Shown here in pieces: positions 1 to 9,516 of a stretch of DNA of 64,000 bases. Source of the stretch: Pectinophora gossypiella (taxonomy: Eukaryota > Arthropoda > Insecta > Lepidoptera > Gelechiidae); assembly GCF_024362695.1 (NCBI RefSeq), contig NW_026063242.1, forward strand, positions 1,167,527-1,231,526, written 5' to 3'. Positions within the stretch are counted from its first letter, which is position 1. Each line of letters starts with the position of its first letter. Position numbers and translations under genes: made by a program. The notes beneath the pieces are model-generated. The model was not told the DNA's origin, searched no databases, and saw only the letters and a program-made list of their open reading frames with translations.

Positions 1-1
1 A

Positions 2-1657
2 GCTTATTGTAGCAGACGAACATCGCCCGAAGAAAGGTACTATCACTCGTACGAACTTGAAACGTTGGCTGTTATCCGTTCATTGGAAAAGTTCAGAGTA
101 TATTTGTTAGGCAAAGAATTTAAAATAGTTTCAGACTGCAGCGCTCTTCGGTCTACTTTTATGAAAAGAGACCTTATTCCCAGAATTGCTAGATGGTGGC
201 TCTTACTGCAGGAATACAATTGCTCTATTGAATATAGGCCGGGAACTAAGATGTCCCATGTAGACGCTTTATCGCGCAATCCTGAACATGATGATGTCGT
301 TAGCGGTAATCCAATTGCACAGGTTATGGCAATAAGTAATGAAGATTGGCTCCTTACTTTGCAATTGGGTGACTCCGAGCTAGAGAAGATTAGACGAATG
401 ATAGACAGTAAATTAGATCCAAAAGGGCTTCAATATATAAAAGACAATTACGTCGTACGAGATAATAGGCTGTTTCGGTGCATAAATGGTGATCAGGAAA
501 ATCTGCGTTTTGTAGTTCCAAAGGGAGCAAGGTGGCAAATATGTAGGATGAACCATGACGACATTGGTCATCTTGGATTAGAGAAAACGTTGGAACGGAT
601 TAAGAAAAGTTATTGGTTCCCTAAACTGAATCGTTTTGTAAAGAAATATGTGACTGCTTGTCTTGATTGTGCTTATGCCAAGAAAAATGCTAAAGGAAAT
701 GAAGGTTTATTACATCCTATAAATAAAGTGGAAATTCCTTTCCATACTCTGCACATTGACCACCTCGGTCCCTTTGTAAAATCAAAAAAGGGAAACTCTT
801 ACTTACTTGTAATCGTCGATGCTTTCACAAAGTTCATCTTTATTAAGCCTGTTCGCAACACCAACACTCAGAATGTGATTCGAGTTCTCGATGATATATT
901 CTATACGTTTAGAGTACCTGACCGTTTGATTAGCGACCGTGGCAGCTGTTACACTTCAAACGCTTTCAGGAAGTATTGTTATCATAAAGGCATAAAACAT
1001 ATTTTGAACGCTGTTGCGAGTCCCAAGTCAAACGGACAGGTAGAGAGGTATAATAGGACGATACTTAATTCATTAAAAGCACAGAACTTAAGACACGATG
1101 AAAGGGACTGGGATAATCAAATCGGAAAAGTACAATGGGGGCTGAATAATAGCGTACAAAAAACTACTGGTAGAAGACCAATTGAAGTAATGTTTGGTAC
1201 TTGTATGAATAGCGAGATTAATCCTAGCTTAAACGAGATATTGGAAGAGGTTCGTGATAATGCTGACGTATCTGAAATCAGGTCTCAGGTTAAGGATAGA
1301 ATCGATACGGAACATGAGAAACAAAAAGAACGGTACGATCGAAATAAACGGCCCGCTCGTATTTATAATGAGGGCGATTTAGTCAAAATTACTAATGTAT
1401 CATTAAATAATGACGGGAAGAGTAAGAAACTTCTTCCATCTTACATCGGACCATTCCGCATCATTAAAGTTTTGGGACAGGATAGGTATAAAATAACATC
1501 AATTCCTGGATTTAATGGTAGCACGAGCAAACGTGTTTCCACGGTAGCAGCAGATCGTATGCTACCATGGGTACACATAGCTGCGTTACAACTAGATAAT
1601 GATGAATCCGATGCAAATACATCTAGTGGTGACGATGGTGAACAAAGTGAAAACTAA
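2..1657 (+). CDS. Ty3/Gypsy retrotransposon pol, 3' part (RNase H and integrase), cut by window edge
   Basis: The frame is open from base 2, so this is the tail of a longer pol polyprotein and not a gene starting near 65. It opens inside RNase H (YYHSYELETLAV, then VSDCSALRSTF and the closing MSHVDALSRN). The integrase follows, with an HHCC zinc finger (HDDIGHLGLEKT, then CLDC near 660-672) and a DDE core: D in HIDHLGPF near 755, D in LISDRGS near 935, E in GQVERYNRT near 1040. A basic C-terminal tail ends at the TAA at 1655-1657. No stop or frameshift interrupts the visible part. The motif style resembles the Mdg3/Micropia-like Gypsy branch, which is an impression and not a tested placement. 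Integrase would insert the cDNA copy; RNase H removes RNA from the hybrid. Confidence 0.9.
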   Translation, partial: AYCSRRTSPEERYYHSYELETLAVIRSLEKFRVYLLGKEFKIVSDCSALRSTFMKRDLIPRIARWWLLLQEYNCSIEYRPGTKMSHVDALSRNPEHDDVVSGNPIAQVMAISNEDWLLTLQLGDSELEKIRRMIDSKLDPKGLQYIKDNYVVRDNRLFRCINGDQENLRFVVPKGARWQICRMNHDDIGHLGLEKTLERIKKSYWFPKLNRFVKKYVTACLDCAYAKKNAKGNEGLLHPINKVEIPFHTLHIDHLGPFVKSKKGNSYLLVIVDAFTKFIFIKPVRNTNTQNVIRVLDDIFYTFRVPDRLISDRGSCYTSNAFRKYCYHKGIKHILNAVASPKSNGQVERYNRTILNSLKAQNLRHDERDWDNQIGKVQWGLNNSVQKTTGRRPIEVMFGTCMNSEINPSLNEILEEVRDNADVSEIRSQVKDRIDTEHEKQKERYDRNKRPARIYNEGDLVKITNVSLNNDGKSKKLLPSYIGPFRIIKVLGQDRYKITSIPGFNGSTSKRVSTVAADRMLPWVHIAALQLDNDESDANTSSGDDGEQSEN

Positions 1658-2138
1658 ACATTTTTGTATTTTATAATGGTTTAACAAGTTTACTGCAGAC
1701 GAGTTTATTGTTTCAGGCCGGACGTGAGGATCGATTGGCTCTCGTTCTGGTCGATACAAAGACACTATGAGACACTATAAACGACACTGGAGTTCGACTG
1801 GTCCACGTGTCGACGCCGAAGAGTTCCGTTAGTGATACATATTCGCAATAGCATATAAAGTATTTAATATATAAAGTATCCTTTTAGTGAAGATTGATTG
1901 GTTCACTAAAACGGTAGAGATTATGTTTGGTGGAGTACGACTAGTTCGTTAGAGATTGATAAGATGCATAAGAGAATCGTTATAAGACGAAGATTGATTG
2001 GTTCGTCAATATAACATATGAATAACTTAATGATGATAATTTAAAGGTTTTTGATTACTTTATGTTTACACTTTAACATACGAGTCTAACGCAATAGTTT
2101 TACTCTAGTACAATATAATACTATTTGATAGGCAGAGT
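1658..2138 (+). other. Non-coding 3' region of the first Gypsy element
   Basis: No ORF of note. A short phrase, GAAGATTGATTGGTTC, recurs near 1891 and 1990, a weak internal repetition. The region lies between the pol stop and the putative 3' LTR and is read as the element's 3' untranslated region. Confidence 0.5.
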
Positions 2139-2469
2139 GTAAGGTTGCCACCTGGCGCGTGTATGAGGGCATACACGTCGTCAGGATGGTCGAGTGTAAG
2201 GTTCGTTACTCATTATATAAAAATATATATAATAAACTATTTTAATAGTCCTAACTTAAAGGAAATTGTACGTTTATGATGGTAACACTGGATAAAATTC
2301 AATTCGCACATTTGGTAGTTAAGAATTGGCAACACTGTTTTGAAAGAAAATATGGCGGTCGTCATTATAAAAGGGAGGAGACCCATTGTACGGGGGCTGT
2401 TCGTTTGTGAATTTTGAGTGGTAAAGTGGTGAATAAATATCATATTAAGTGAACGAGTGGATTTTTATT
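2139..2469 (+). repeat. Putative 3' LTR of the first Gypsy element
   Basis: Follows a purine-rich stretch (GGCAGAG) and begins TGTAAGG. The phrase GAGTGTAAGGTT occurs twice (about 2136 and 2179), so the true start could be either. A TATA box (TATAAAAG, 2366-2373) and a poly(A) signal (AATAAA, 2432-2437) lie in the order expected for U3-R-U5. GGCAACACT precedes the TATA box, as it does near the right end of the window. The 5' LTR is outside the window, so the ends are not confirmed. The end near 2470 is where a dispersed repeat begins. Confidence 0.5.
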
Positions 2470-2690
2470 ATATATGATACATAATTATTTATGTAGACTT
2501 AGTTATCCAGCACTAAATTTTGAGCCGATTTTAGCTCCCACTGTATTTTATCACATTTTTAGCCAGGACAAACATGGCCGTAAAAAAAGAACCCCGGGAC
2601 AGAATCTGATAGAACTTTGCCAGATTCATAGAGAAAGCATAAGCTTTCATTACATATAAGTCTCATCAGTGGAGGTTCTTGGACCAGATT
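2470..2690 (+). repeat. Dispersed repeat R, copy 1
   Basis: Nearly the same sequence occurs at 29723-29945 and, more diverged, at about 29188-29398. Shared landmarks are ATACATAATTATTTATG, the phrase GGACAAACATGGCCGTAAAA, a tract GATAGAACTTTGCCAGA and the end TCAGTGGAGGTTCTTGGACC. It has no convincing coding capacity; the small ORF here is not conserved in the diverged copy. Element class unknown. Confidence 0.75.
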
Positions 2691-2861
2691 CGCCCATTCT
2701 CCTTTGATGTAAATATAAGTAGTTAATTTAGAGTAAGATTAGGTTAATAATATAATAATTACCTATTGTATGGCAGAATATGACTGAATGTGCTGAACCA
2801 TAACATTTACTTCCATCACTATGTATGACCACATTTACTGCAATAAATTTCATTTCATTTC
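2691..2861 (+). other. AT-rich 3'-UTR-like segment ending in a CATTT repeat tail
   Basis: Non-coding AT-rich sequence that ends in AATAAATTTCATTTCATTTC immediately before the GC-rich gag module. A polyadenylation-like hexamer followed by a short repeated tail is typical of the 3' end of a non-LTR retrotransposon on this strand. Its body is not visible upstream, so it is probably a 5'-truncated insertion. Confidence 0.45.
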
Positions 2862-3671
2862 GACCCCCAGTACATCCGTCCCATCCAGGGCAGGGTGGGC
2901 GGTATCTTCTTTGTGGAGATCAGGCGGACACTCGGCTTCCAAGCCATATATGACACCACCGAGCTTCTCTGTATGCCCGGAGTAAGGATTGAAGCATGGA
3001 GGGGACGTAGAGGAGCTCCTCAATGTCATCGCTGCCAGCAGTTTCGGCACAGTAGCCACAACTGCCACCGCCCGGCGGCCTGCGTTCGCTGTGGCGAAAG
3101 CCACGCAGCGAAGGACTGCCAGCGACCCCGGGAGGTACCGGCCACGTGCTGCAACTGCGGAGGTGCACACCCAGCCAACAGCCCTTCTTGCCCTGTGAAG
3201 TCGCGCGAGTTGCGCAATACAAGGGCAGGCACCGCGCCCTTGACCAGTGCAAGAAGAGCTGCACCTGCGACCTCCATCGTGGACACGAGCAGCGAACCGA
3301 CAGCGAGGAGCTCGCTCATGGCCGCGGCGAACGGCCCGAACGGGCCCAAACCGCAAAGGCAGAGGCGCGCCCGTAAAAGGGCAACCCCTGCCCCCACTGC
3401 CACCACCACCGCCGAGCCCATCGCCGTGGAACCCGTCCCGCCGCAGCCCTCGACGTCAGAGACAGCAGCCGCCGCCCCTCCCAAGGGGAAGAAGGCGAGG
3501 CCCCAGGCGGAGGCACCCCCAGCTCCCTCCAGCGAGAAGCTGGAAGTGCTGGAGCAGACCATACAGCTGCTTCACAACATCTTGGCCGCCATCCGCTCTA
3601 GGACTGACCCAGTGCCCATCATCGTGGGAGGCCTGGCTTCACTGCTAGGCCAACTCACCGGTGGGCACTGA
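2862..3671 (+). pseudogene. Non-LTR retrotransposon ORF1 (gag-like, three CCHC knuckles), 5'-truncated
   Basis: The open frame is coding from the junction at 2862; the first candidate start is a GTG at 2895 and no N-terminal half is present, so the gene is truncated. It encodes three tandem zinc knuckles of the Jockey/I-type ORF1: CHRCQQFRHSSHNC, CVRCGESHAAKDC and CNCGGAHPANSPSC, about residues 44-100. A Ser/Pro/Ala-rich tail and a terminal helix (about 205-258) follow, ending LLGQLTGGH at the TGA. Such proteins coat the LINE RNA. GC content is far higher than in the AT-rich flanks, so it came as one module. No endonuclease or RT ORF follows. Confidence 0.75.
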
Positions 3672-4324
3672 ACACCAACACCGGACTGGACAGGGGCTGC
3701 CCACATCCACTACTCCCCGTCGAGTAGTTAGGATCGTGGCCACCCCCCGGGGGATGAGTTGACGCTCCCAGTGGCAGTGGAAGCAGTCCTCTCCCCCCCT
3801 CCAGCCCAATCGACACCAGCTGCCCCGGCGACGGAGCAGCTACACACCGGACCTGACACCACCGCTAGCTGACGGGCGCTCACTGGGCCTCCCCCAACGG
3901 GGAACCACCCGGTGGGCTCGACCTCGCTAGCGGCACCACGGACTTGCATCACTATCGGGCTCACGGAGGGGCGATCATCGCCCGCCGTGTCCCACCCCCG
4001 AGTCACGCCCGTTTTTGCGGGCGGCGAGCGCCGCCACGTTAAAGGGGCCACGCCCCGAGAACGTCTCCCCAAAGAAGAAACCAGACGTGCCGAAAACACA
4101 CACAATTCGCACACCTCGCAACTCGAGGTTTATTTTTAGGAAGGTCGCAATAGGACCTTACACAACATAGCTTAGGAACAGACACTACTGTACAGAAACA
4201 AATCTAAAATAATTGTTTTTATTTCGAACCAGCATCCCATAGAAATAGCGTGCGGTCTACAGTCCCGTACACATAAATATATAAAATGATTATAACTTGT
4301 TATTATTATTATTATGACTAAACT
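3672..4324 (+). other. GC-rich non-coding tail of the gag module, then AT-rich spacer
   Basis: From 3672 to about 4140 the GC-rich composition of the preceding gag module continues without a recognisable domain in any frame. It contains a hairpin-like phrase CGCCCGTTTTTGCGGGCG near 4007 and ends near a run of CACA. It may be a 3' UTR or the remains of ORF2. From about 4141 the sequence turns AT-rich, with an ATT microsatellite near 4300, and nothing recognisable. Confidence 0.4.
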
Positions 4325-5097
4325 ATGACTATGAATTATATTTGCAATGTAGAAACTATAATAAATTACAAAACATTATTAGAGAATAATTTGCACCAGA
4401 AAATTTGTGAACCGACTAGAGTTAAAAAAGCCTCTTCGACCTGTATAGATTTGTTATTTACAAATAGTACAAATGGCCAGGCTACCGTAATTGAAAACGG
4501 TGTCTCTGACCTCTGAAGGGGCTAGTCTACACCATAAACACTAAAATGGTCGACAAGAAAACATGACAAGACTAAATCATTATTTATAAAAAAGCGCTGC
4601 TATACAGATAAGTCGCAATCACTATTTAAATTAGAACTAAAGAGAATGGACTTTGCTCTTGAACAGTAAAAATATAAATGACAATTATAATTTGTTTATA
4701 AATGTGATTATTTCACTTCATGATAAAACTATACCCAAACAACGAATTAAAATTAAAACCAAAAACAAATCATCATGGCTAACAACTGGATTAAGAAAAT
4801 CATGTAAACATAAACGATTATATAAAATTATAGTAGATAAAACAGGTAACAATATACTTAAAAAATATTATCAAATATATAACAAAATTCTTAAAAAAGT
4901 GTTAAAATATCAAAAAGAAATAATTACACAAAATCTATTAATAAATCTAAAAACAAGACCAAAACTATGTGGCGATTAATAAATGAAATTACAAAGCGCA
5001 ATAAAAAAAAGGATATTGAATCAATACAACTATCACAGCAAAACGAGATCATTAGTCAGCCTCTCGATGTAGCAAACTTCCTCAATAGGTACTTCGC
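4325..5097 (+). pseudogene. LINE fragment: end of endonuclease and linker to RT
   Basis: Broken reading frames carry the C-terminal part of an apurinic-like endonuclease (KICEPTRVKKASSTCIDLLF, then VIENGVSDL), interrupted after about 4516. A lysine-rich linker follows (KSSWLTTGLRKSCKHKRLYK, 4653-4979), ending near VANFLNRYFA just before 5097, where RT should start. The RT itself is missing; the minus-strand Jockey element begins at once. AT-rich, and similar in style to LINE A at 29947-30483, of which it might be the missing upstream part; this cannot be shown here. Confidence 0.65.
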
Positions 5098-5631
5098 TTA
5101 AGGATTAATCGACCCTAGTGGGTCGATAGCGATAAGCGCTGAATGATCCCTCGCGGCGCGATCGCGTACACGTTTGATATGGGCCTTGAAAGTAAGACGT
5201 CTATCCAAGACTACGCCGAGATATTTGACTTGCTCCTCCCAAGGGATCGGCTTTCCAAACATCTTGATGAGTTTAAGTTGACGGCGTGACCGTGGCGTGT
5301 TATAATAGCCCTTTGAAAAGTACACCGCTGCACTTTTCTCCGGGTTTACCTCGATTCTCCATTTGCGAAACCACTTGCCCAAGGCATTGGCCGCACGCTG
5401 GAGGATTCCGGTCATCATAACTCGACCACGGCACGAATAGATGGCTGTATCATCCGCAAATAAAGCTAGTTGGGTGTTAGGGGATTTGGGAATGTCACTA
5501 GTATACAATGAAAATAGTAAAGGGGAGAGGACGGAGCCTTGTGGGACTCCGGCATGTATCGGGTGCGGTGACCAAAGTGTCCCTTCCACGCGGTAGCGAA
5601 AGGTTCGATTTGAGAGGAAGTCTCGTATGAT
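5098..5631 (-). pseudogene. Element J reverse transcriptase, palm with FADD box
   Basis: Translation on the minus strand gives IIRDFLSNRTFRYRVEG, then AGVPQGSVLSPLLFSLYTSD and the catalytic LALFADDTAIYS (the YxDD-equivalent). It continues through GKWFRKWRIEVNPEKSAAV and VKYLGVVLDRRLTFKAHI. These are RT motifs B to E of the Jockey clade. The frame runs on only to RVRDRAARDH and then loses similarity, so the C-terminal domain and 3' UTR are gone. This piece follows directly from the RT piece at 7376-7728 once the solo LTR and RTE fragment are removed. Confidence 0.85.
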
Positions 5632-7044
5632 TGTAGTGCCGTTTCTTTCGGCCTCCGGATCAGTTACAGGGGACCCGTTTTATAGCTTTTTTGAGTAGTA
5701 TTGAACACAGCGCCATCTCGCCTTGTTCAATGTAAGGTCCGGGAGCATCGACTTGCTATCGTTGGGCTCCGCAGTCGGCGACTTTCCACCAGTAACCGGA
5801 AGATGGCGTGTGCCGATATTATACGGAAGGCTATATCTTGGAGTCCCTTGTCAAGTAGCTGCTGAAGAATGTTGGTGTCAATATTTAATACACATCGGTA
5901 ATTTTCGGTCAGTCTCCTGTCCTTGGACTTGTTAATCAGTTGCATTTTAGGTGTGCGACGGCGGCGTCATCTAACGGACGATTGAGGTTGTACTGGCTTT
6001 GTTCGTGACGTAGGCGTTGAATTGGGCGATTTATATAGTCCTGCGCCTGCGAGCTGCCGCATTCCCCAAACAGCGCTCCGCCGAGCGGGTGTGTCCACAC
6101 TTTGACTTTGAATTTGTCTTTATAATGCGTTATAGCATTTTAATCGTAATTATCAGTGTCGATATACGTTGTCATTGTTTTTCTTTTAGGCGGTTTATAA
6201 GCGTGTGACTGGTGGCCCGCAACTCCGTCGCACGCGCCGCCAAATCTTCGTAAATTTTTATTCTGGTAAGTAAGTTATAAATTTCTGTCATCTGTCGTAA
6301 CTCGTGAGTGTTAGTGTTTGCGGTCAGGATTCTAATGTGCGATTTGTTCTGAATAGGTGTGGTTTTGGTGTCCGTGGCGTGGACACGTTGCTCCGCCATT
6401 TTGTCCCAGCGTCGTGGCATCGACGTCATCGTACGTTGGCCGCATACGTGGCTTCTCGACCTCCGACAGGTGAGTCTTTTCATATGATTTTGGGGAGTTA
6501 GTTAGGTTGTGCCTCCGCCCCTAGAAGTTTAATTTACCCCTGTGCGTTTTGTCCGCAGGAGGTGTTTTAAGACGGCTGTTTTGTGACGGCTGTTTTAAGG
6601 CGGCTGTTCTGTTTTACGACGGCTGTTCTGTTCTATGACGGCTGTTCTATGACGGCTGTTCTATGATGGGTGTTCTATGACGGCTGACGGCTGTTTTATA
6701 CGGGCTGTACGAGTGTTCAGTACGGCGTGTCAAGTACGGGTATTTTGTACAGCTGTTCTGTACAGCTTATTGGTAGCTGCTCCTGGTCGGCTCAGCTTCC
6801 TTTCAAACGAGCTAGGGAGGTTTTTATACCACTTTTCGTATTATTTTTTAATGCTTAACGAATGACCAGTGGCCTTGAATACCTGGAATGTACCCTTAGG
6901 ATTTAAAAGTTCCAAATACCTATTTATACTTTTGTGTTACTTTGGTTTTATTAGTAATTAATAAATTCGAGTAAACCCATTGTCTTACATTTTATTCCAT
7001 CCATCCACTCTTCTTCTTCATCTCCTTAAATTTTAAACATTACA
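5632..7044. mobile_element. Putative solo LTR, 1,413 bp, inserted in element J
   Basis: The segment begins TGTAGTGCCG and ends CATTACA, the TG...CA signature. It is flanked by the 4-bp direct repeat TGAT (5628-5631 and 7045-7048), and removing it rejoins the Jockey RT frame. It holds no RT, integrase or gag, so a solo LTR left by LTR-LTR recombination fits best. Orientation is uncertain: on the minus strand there is TATATAAAT near 6030-6037, and on the plus strand AATAAA near 6957. An imperfect GACGGCTGTT minisatellite lies inside. A second copy elsewhere in the genome would settle it. Confidence 0.6.
6558..6770 (+). repeat. Imperfect minisatellite, GACGGCTGTTCTAT-like units
   Basis: Units built on GACGGCTGTT (variants GGCGGCTGTT, GATGGGTGTT, TACGGGCTGT) recur about ten times with 5-15 bp spacers. 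They decay toward TACAGCTGTT near 6745. The repeat lies within the putative solo LTR and may be an expanded U3 or R repeat. Confidence 0.75.
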
Positions 7045-7050
7045 TGATGT

Positions 7051-7375
7051 ACGGACTGATCGTGTCAGAAACACCGTGCTGCGTTCTAAGACTCAAATTG
7101 CGGATGTGGTCCACGCAGGCGCCAAGTTGAAGTGGGATTGGGCAGGTCACGTCTGTCGGATGCCTAACGACCTGTGGGCTAAGATCACCACAGAATGGTC
7201 TCCGAATAGAGACAGGCGCAGGCGCGGCAGACCGAGGCGGAGATGGCGCGACGACTTGGATGCTTTCCTGGAAGGCTGGCCGGAGGAAGCACTGGAGAGA
7301 GAGTCCTGGAAGAAATGGAGGGAGGCCTTTGCCCAGCAGTGGGACACTTTAGGCTAGATAAGATAAGATAAGAAG
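7051..7375 (+). mobile_element. RTE-type LINE, 5'-truncated 3' end
   Basis: Encodes the C-terminal tail of an RTE-like reverse transcriptase (LKWDWAGHVCRMPNDLWAKI, RGRPRRRWRDDLDAF, ending EAFAQQWDTLG). A stop and a tail of AGATAAGATAAGATAAG at about 7354-7372 follow, the short-repeat tail typical of RTE elements. A 9-bp direct repeat ACATGATGT flanks it (7042-7050 and 7376-7384). The left copy spans the junction between the solo LTR end, its TGAT duplication and element J, so this insertion came after the LTR element. Confidence 0.8.
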
Positions 7376-7728
7376 ACATGATGTGCCCGAGACGGTCTGG
7401 CACTCCCAGTGAATAAAGCTTGTAGATCAAGCCGTTGTGCCAGACTTTGTCGAACGCTTTCGCCACATCGAAGAAGAGCGCTCCCGTAGCGACAGGTTTT
7501 TTAAAGTTTAATCTACTAGAGATATGTTCAACAATACGGTGCACTTGTTGAACGCAGGAGTGTTTGGTTCTAAAACCAAACTGCTCTGGTGGAATAAGAC
7601 TATTGGATTCGGCGTAGTCCCGTAATCTAGCAAATATGAGCCGCTCATAAATCTTCCCCATGGTATTGATGAGACTTATATGGCGGTAACTGGAAGGTTC
7701 GTTTTTAGGTTTCCCAGGCTTTGGTATA
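7376..7728 (-). pseudogene. Element J reverse transcriptase, finger and first palm motifs
   Basis: Minus-strand frame: PKPGKPKNEPSSYRHISLIN (RT motif 2), KIYERLIFARL, PPEQFGFRTKHSCVQQV and GALFFDVAKAFDKVWHNGLI (motif A with catalytic D), to LGVPDRLGHIM. It abuts Gypsy-1 on one side (TSD GTATA at 7724-7728) and the RTE/solo LTR cluster on the other. The start codon seen upstream in some frames (MDAFTEAAF) is Gypsy LTR sequence and not part of this gene. Confidence 0.88.
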
Positions 7729-8069
7729 TGACACGGACGTATCGTGAACGCAGCCTCCGTGAACGCGTCCATAGTCGCCCGCGGTTTCGAGCTGTCATTC
7801 TGACTTACCGCTCTCTCTTGTTTTTACCGACTTCAAAAAAGGAGGAGGTTCTCAATTCGACCGTATATTTTTTTTTTTTTTTTTTTTAATGTTTGTTCGG
7901 GCATATCTTCGTCGTATATGAACCGATTTTGATAATTCTTTTTTTGTTTGAAAGGAGATATACCCAAGGGGGTCCCATGTCAAGGAAGTCAGGATCTGAT
8001 GATGGAAGACCAGAGAAATCGAGGGGAATTTTCAAAAATCGTAGGAGCGACTAGTGCGTTTGTAAAGTC

Positions 8070-9020
8070 ATATTGATCGGATCGATTTTTAGGCTTCGGG
8101 AAAACTTCCCGACCTTCGAAAACTGGTCAGCATCAGGGAGATACCCTATGGCCTGGCAAAACTATACAACCTGGAGCAATTTTTCTTTCACGAAACGTAT
8201 TTAAATCTTGATCAAATTCAATCGCCGGTGCAAAAAAACAAAATGGCGGAAAAAAAAGATGGCCGCCATACAAAATTTTGTCGATTTTGGAAGAAGCCCG
8301 TTTGGGTAAAAATAATGTATGGGGCGCTTACTCAAAACGTCATGTAGAGTACGGAAATACTTTCTGGTCACCAAAAACTGCTCCGCATCAGAGAGATACT
8401 CTACGGCCTGGCAAAACTATCGCACGTGAACCAATATTTCTTTCAGAGCACTTATTTAAATCTTGGTCAAATTCCATAGCGCGTAAAAAAAAACAAAATG
8501 GCGGAAAAACAAGATGGCCGCCATACACAATTTTGTTTTTTTTTTTTTTTTTCAGAAAATGTCTCGGGATATAAAATATATATCGGGGTTGTGATCGGAT
8601 CGTCATGTTAAGTATGGAAATACTTCCCGATTTTCGAAAACTGCTCCGCATCAGGGTGACACCCTACGGCCTGGCGAAACTATCACACCTGAACCAATTT
8701 TTCTTTTACGAAACCTATTTAAATCTTGGTCGAATTTAATGGCCGGTGAAAAAAATACAAAATGGCGAAAAAACAAGATGGCCGCCATACAAAATTTTGT
8801 TTTTTCAGAAAATGTCTTGGGGGTAAAAATGATGTATAGGGGTGTGATCGGAACGTCATCTTTGAAAACTGCTCCCAATCAGGGAGACATCCTACGGTCT
8901 GGCAAACCTATTGCACCTGGATTTTGTTTGTTTCCACGACACCCATTTAAATCTTGGTCAAATTCTATCGCCGGTGAAATAAAACAAAATGGCGGAAAAA
9001 CAAGATGGCCGCCATACGAA
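8070..9020 (+). repeat. Tandem array of four diverged units with ATGGCGG...CCGCCAT core
   Basis: Units start near 8070, 8356, 8618 and 8856. Each carries, in order, an AAAACTG(C/G)TC phrase, CATCAGGGAGA-like, CCTACGGCCTGGCAAA-like, a TATTTAAATCTTGGTCAAATT phrase, and AAAATGGCGGAAAAACAAGATGGCCGCCATAC. The last phrase is partly self-complementary. The units differ by many substitutions, so the array is not fresh. Apparent ORFs across it are fortuitous. Confidence 0.8.
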
Positions 9021-9145
9021 GAGGGACAGTTTCGAATAAACAGGACACGCGAGCTGCTTTAGCAGCGAGCGAACCACGCGAAATCTACTGTATCTATATG
9101 TATGCGTGAGTGTGTATGATAGCAGCTTCCACTGACAACCACATG

Positions 9146-9204
9146 TGTGTATGTACACATACACATGTGTGTGTGTGTGTGTGTGCGTGTGTGTGCGCGC
9201 GCGC

Positions 9205-9252
<48 letters not shown>

Positions 9253-9390
9253 GTGTGCGCGCGCGCGTGTGTGTGTGTGTGTGTGTGTGTGCGTGTGTCT
9301 GTGTGTGTGCATGTATCTGTGTGTGTGCGTGTGTACGTGCGCGTGTGTTCGTGTGCGTTAGCGCGTGTGTGAGTGTGTGTGTGTAAACAT
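9146..9390 (+). repeat. Long GT/GC dinucleotide microsatellite
   Basis: About 245 bp of alternating GT with blocks of GCGCGC (around 9195 and 9257). Alternating purine-pyrimidine runs of this length can adopt Z-DNA. All ORFs reported over it in any frame are low-complexity artefacts. Confidence 0.97.
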
Positions 9391-9516
9391 GTTCATCAAT
9401 AATAATTGTGATCACTACTAATAATATATTATATTATTATATATGAATATAAATCAGAAAATCTGTCTGTCTGCATCCTTGCTCGGTCTAACCATCACTT
9501 AAAATCGTAAAATAAA

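Noticed and set aside
2850..3562. ORFs of 114-178 residues opposite the GC-rich gag module
   Set aside because: GC-rich antisense shadows. The plus-strand frame has three ordered CCHC knuckles and the others have no motif.
8070..9020. CRISPR-like array because of regularly repeated units
   Set aside because: Units are long and diverged with no unique spacers of constant length, in a eukaryotic transposon setting.
9094..9415. Several overlapping ORFs on both strands with His/Thr or Cys/Val runs
   Set aside because: All are translations of the GT/GC microsatellite. Every frame is open because the dinucleotide contains no stop codon.
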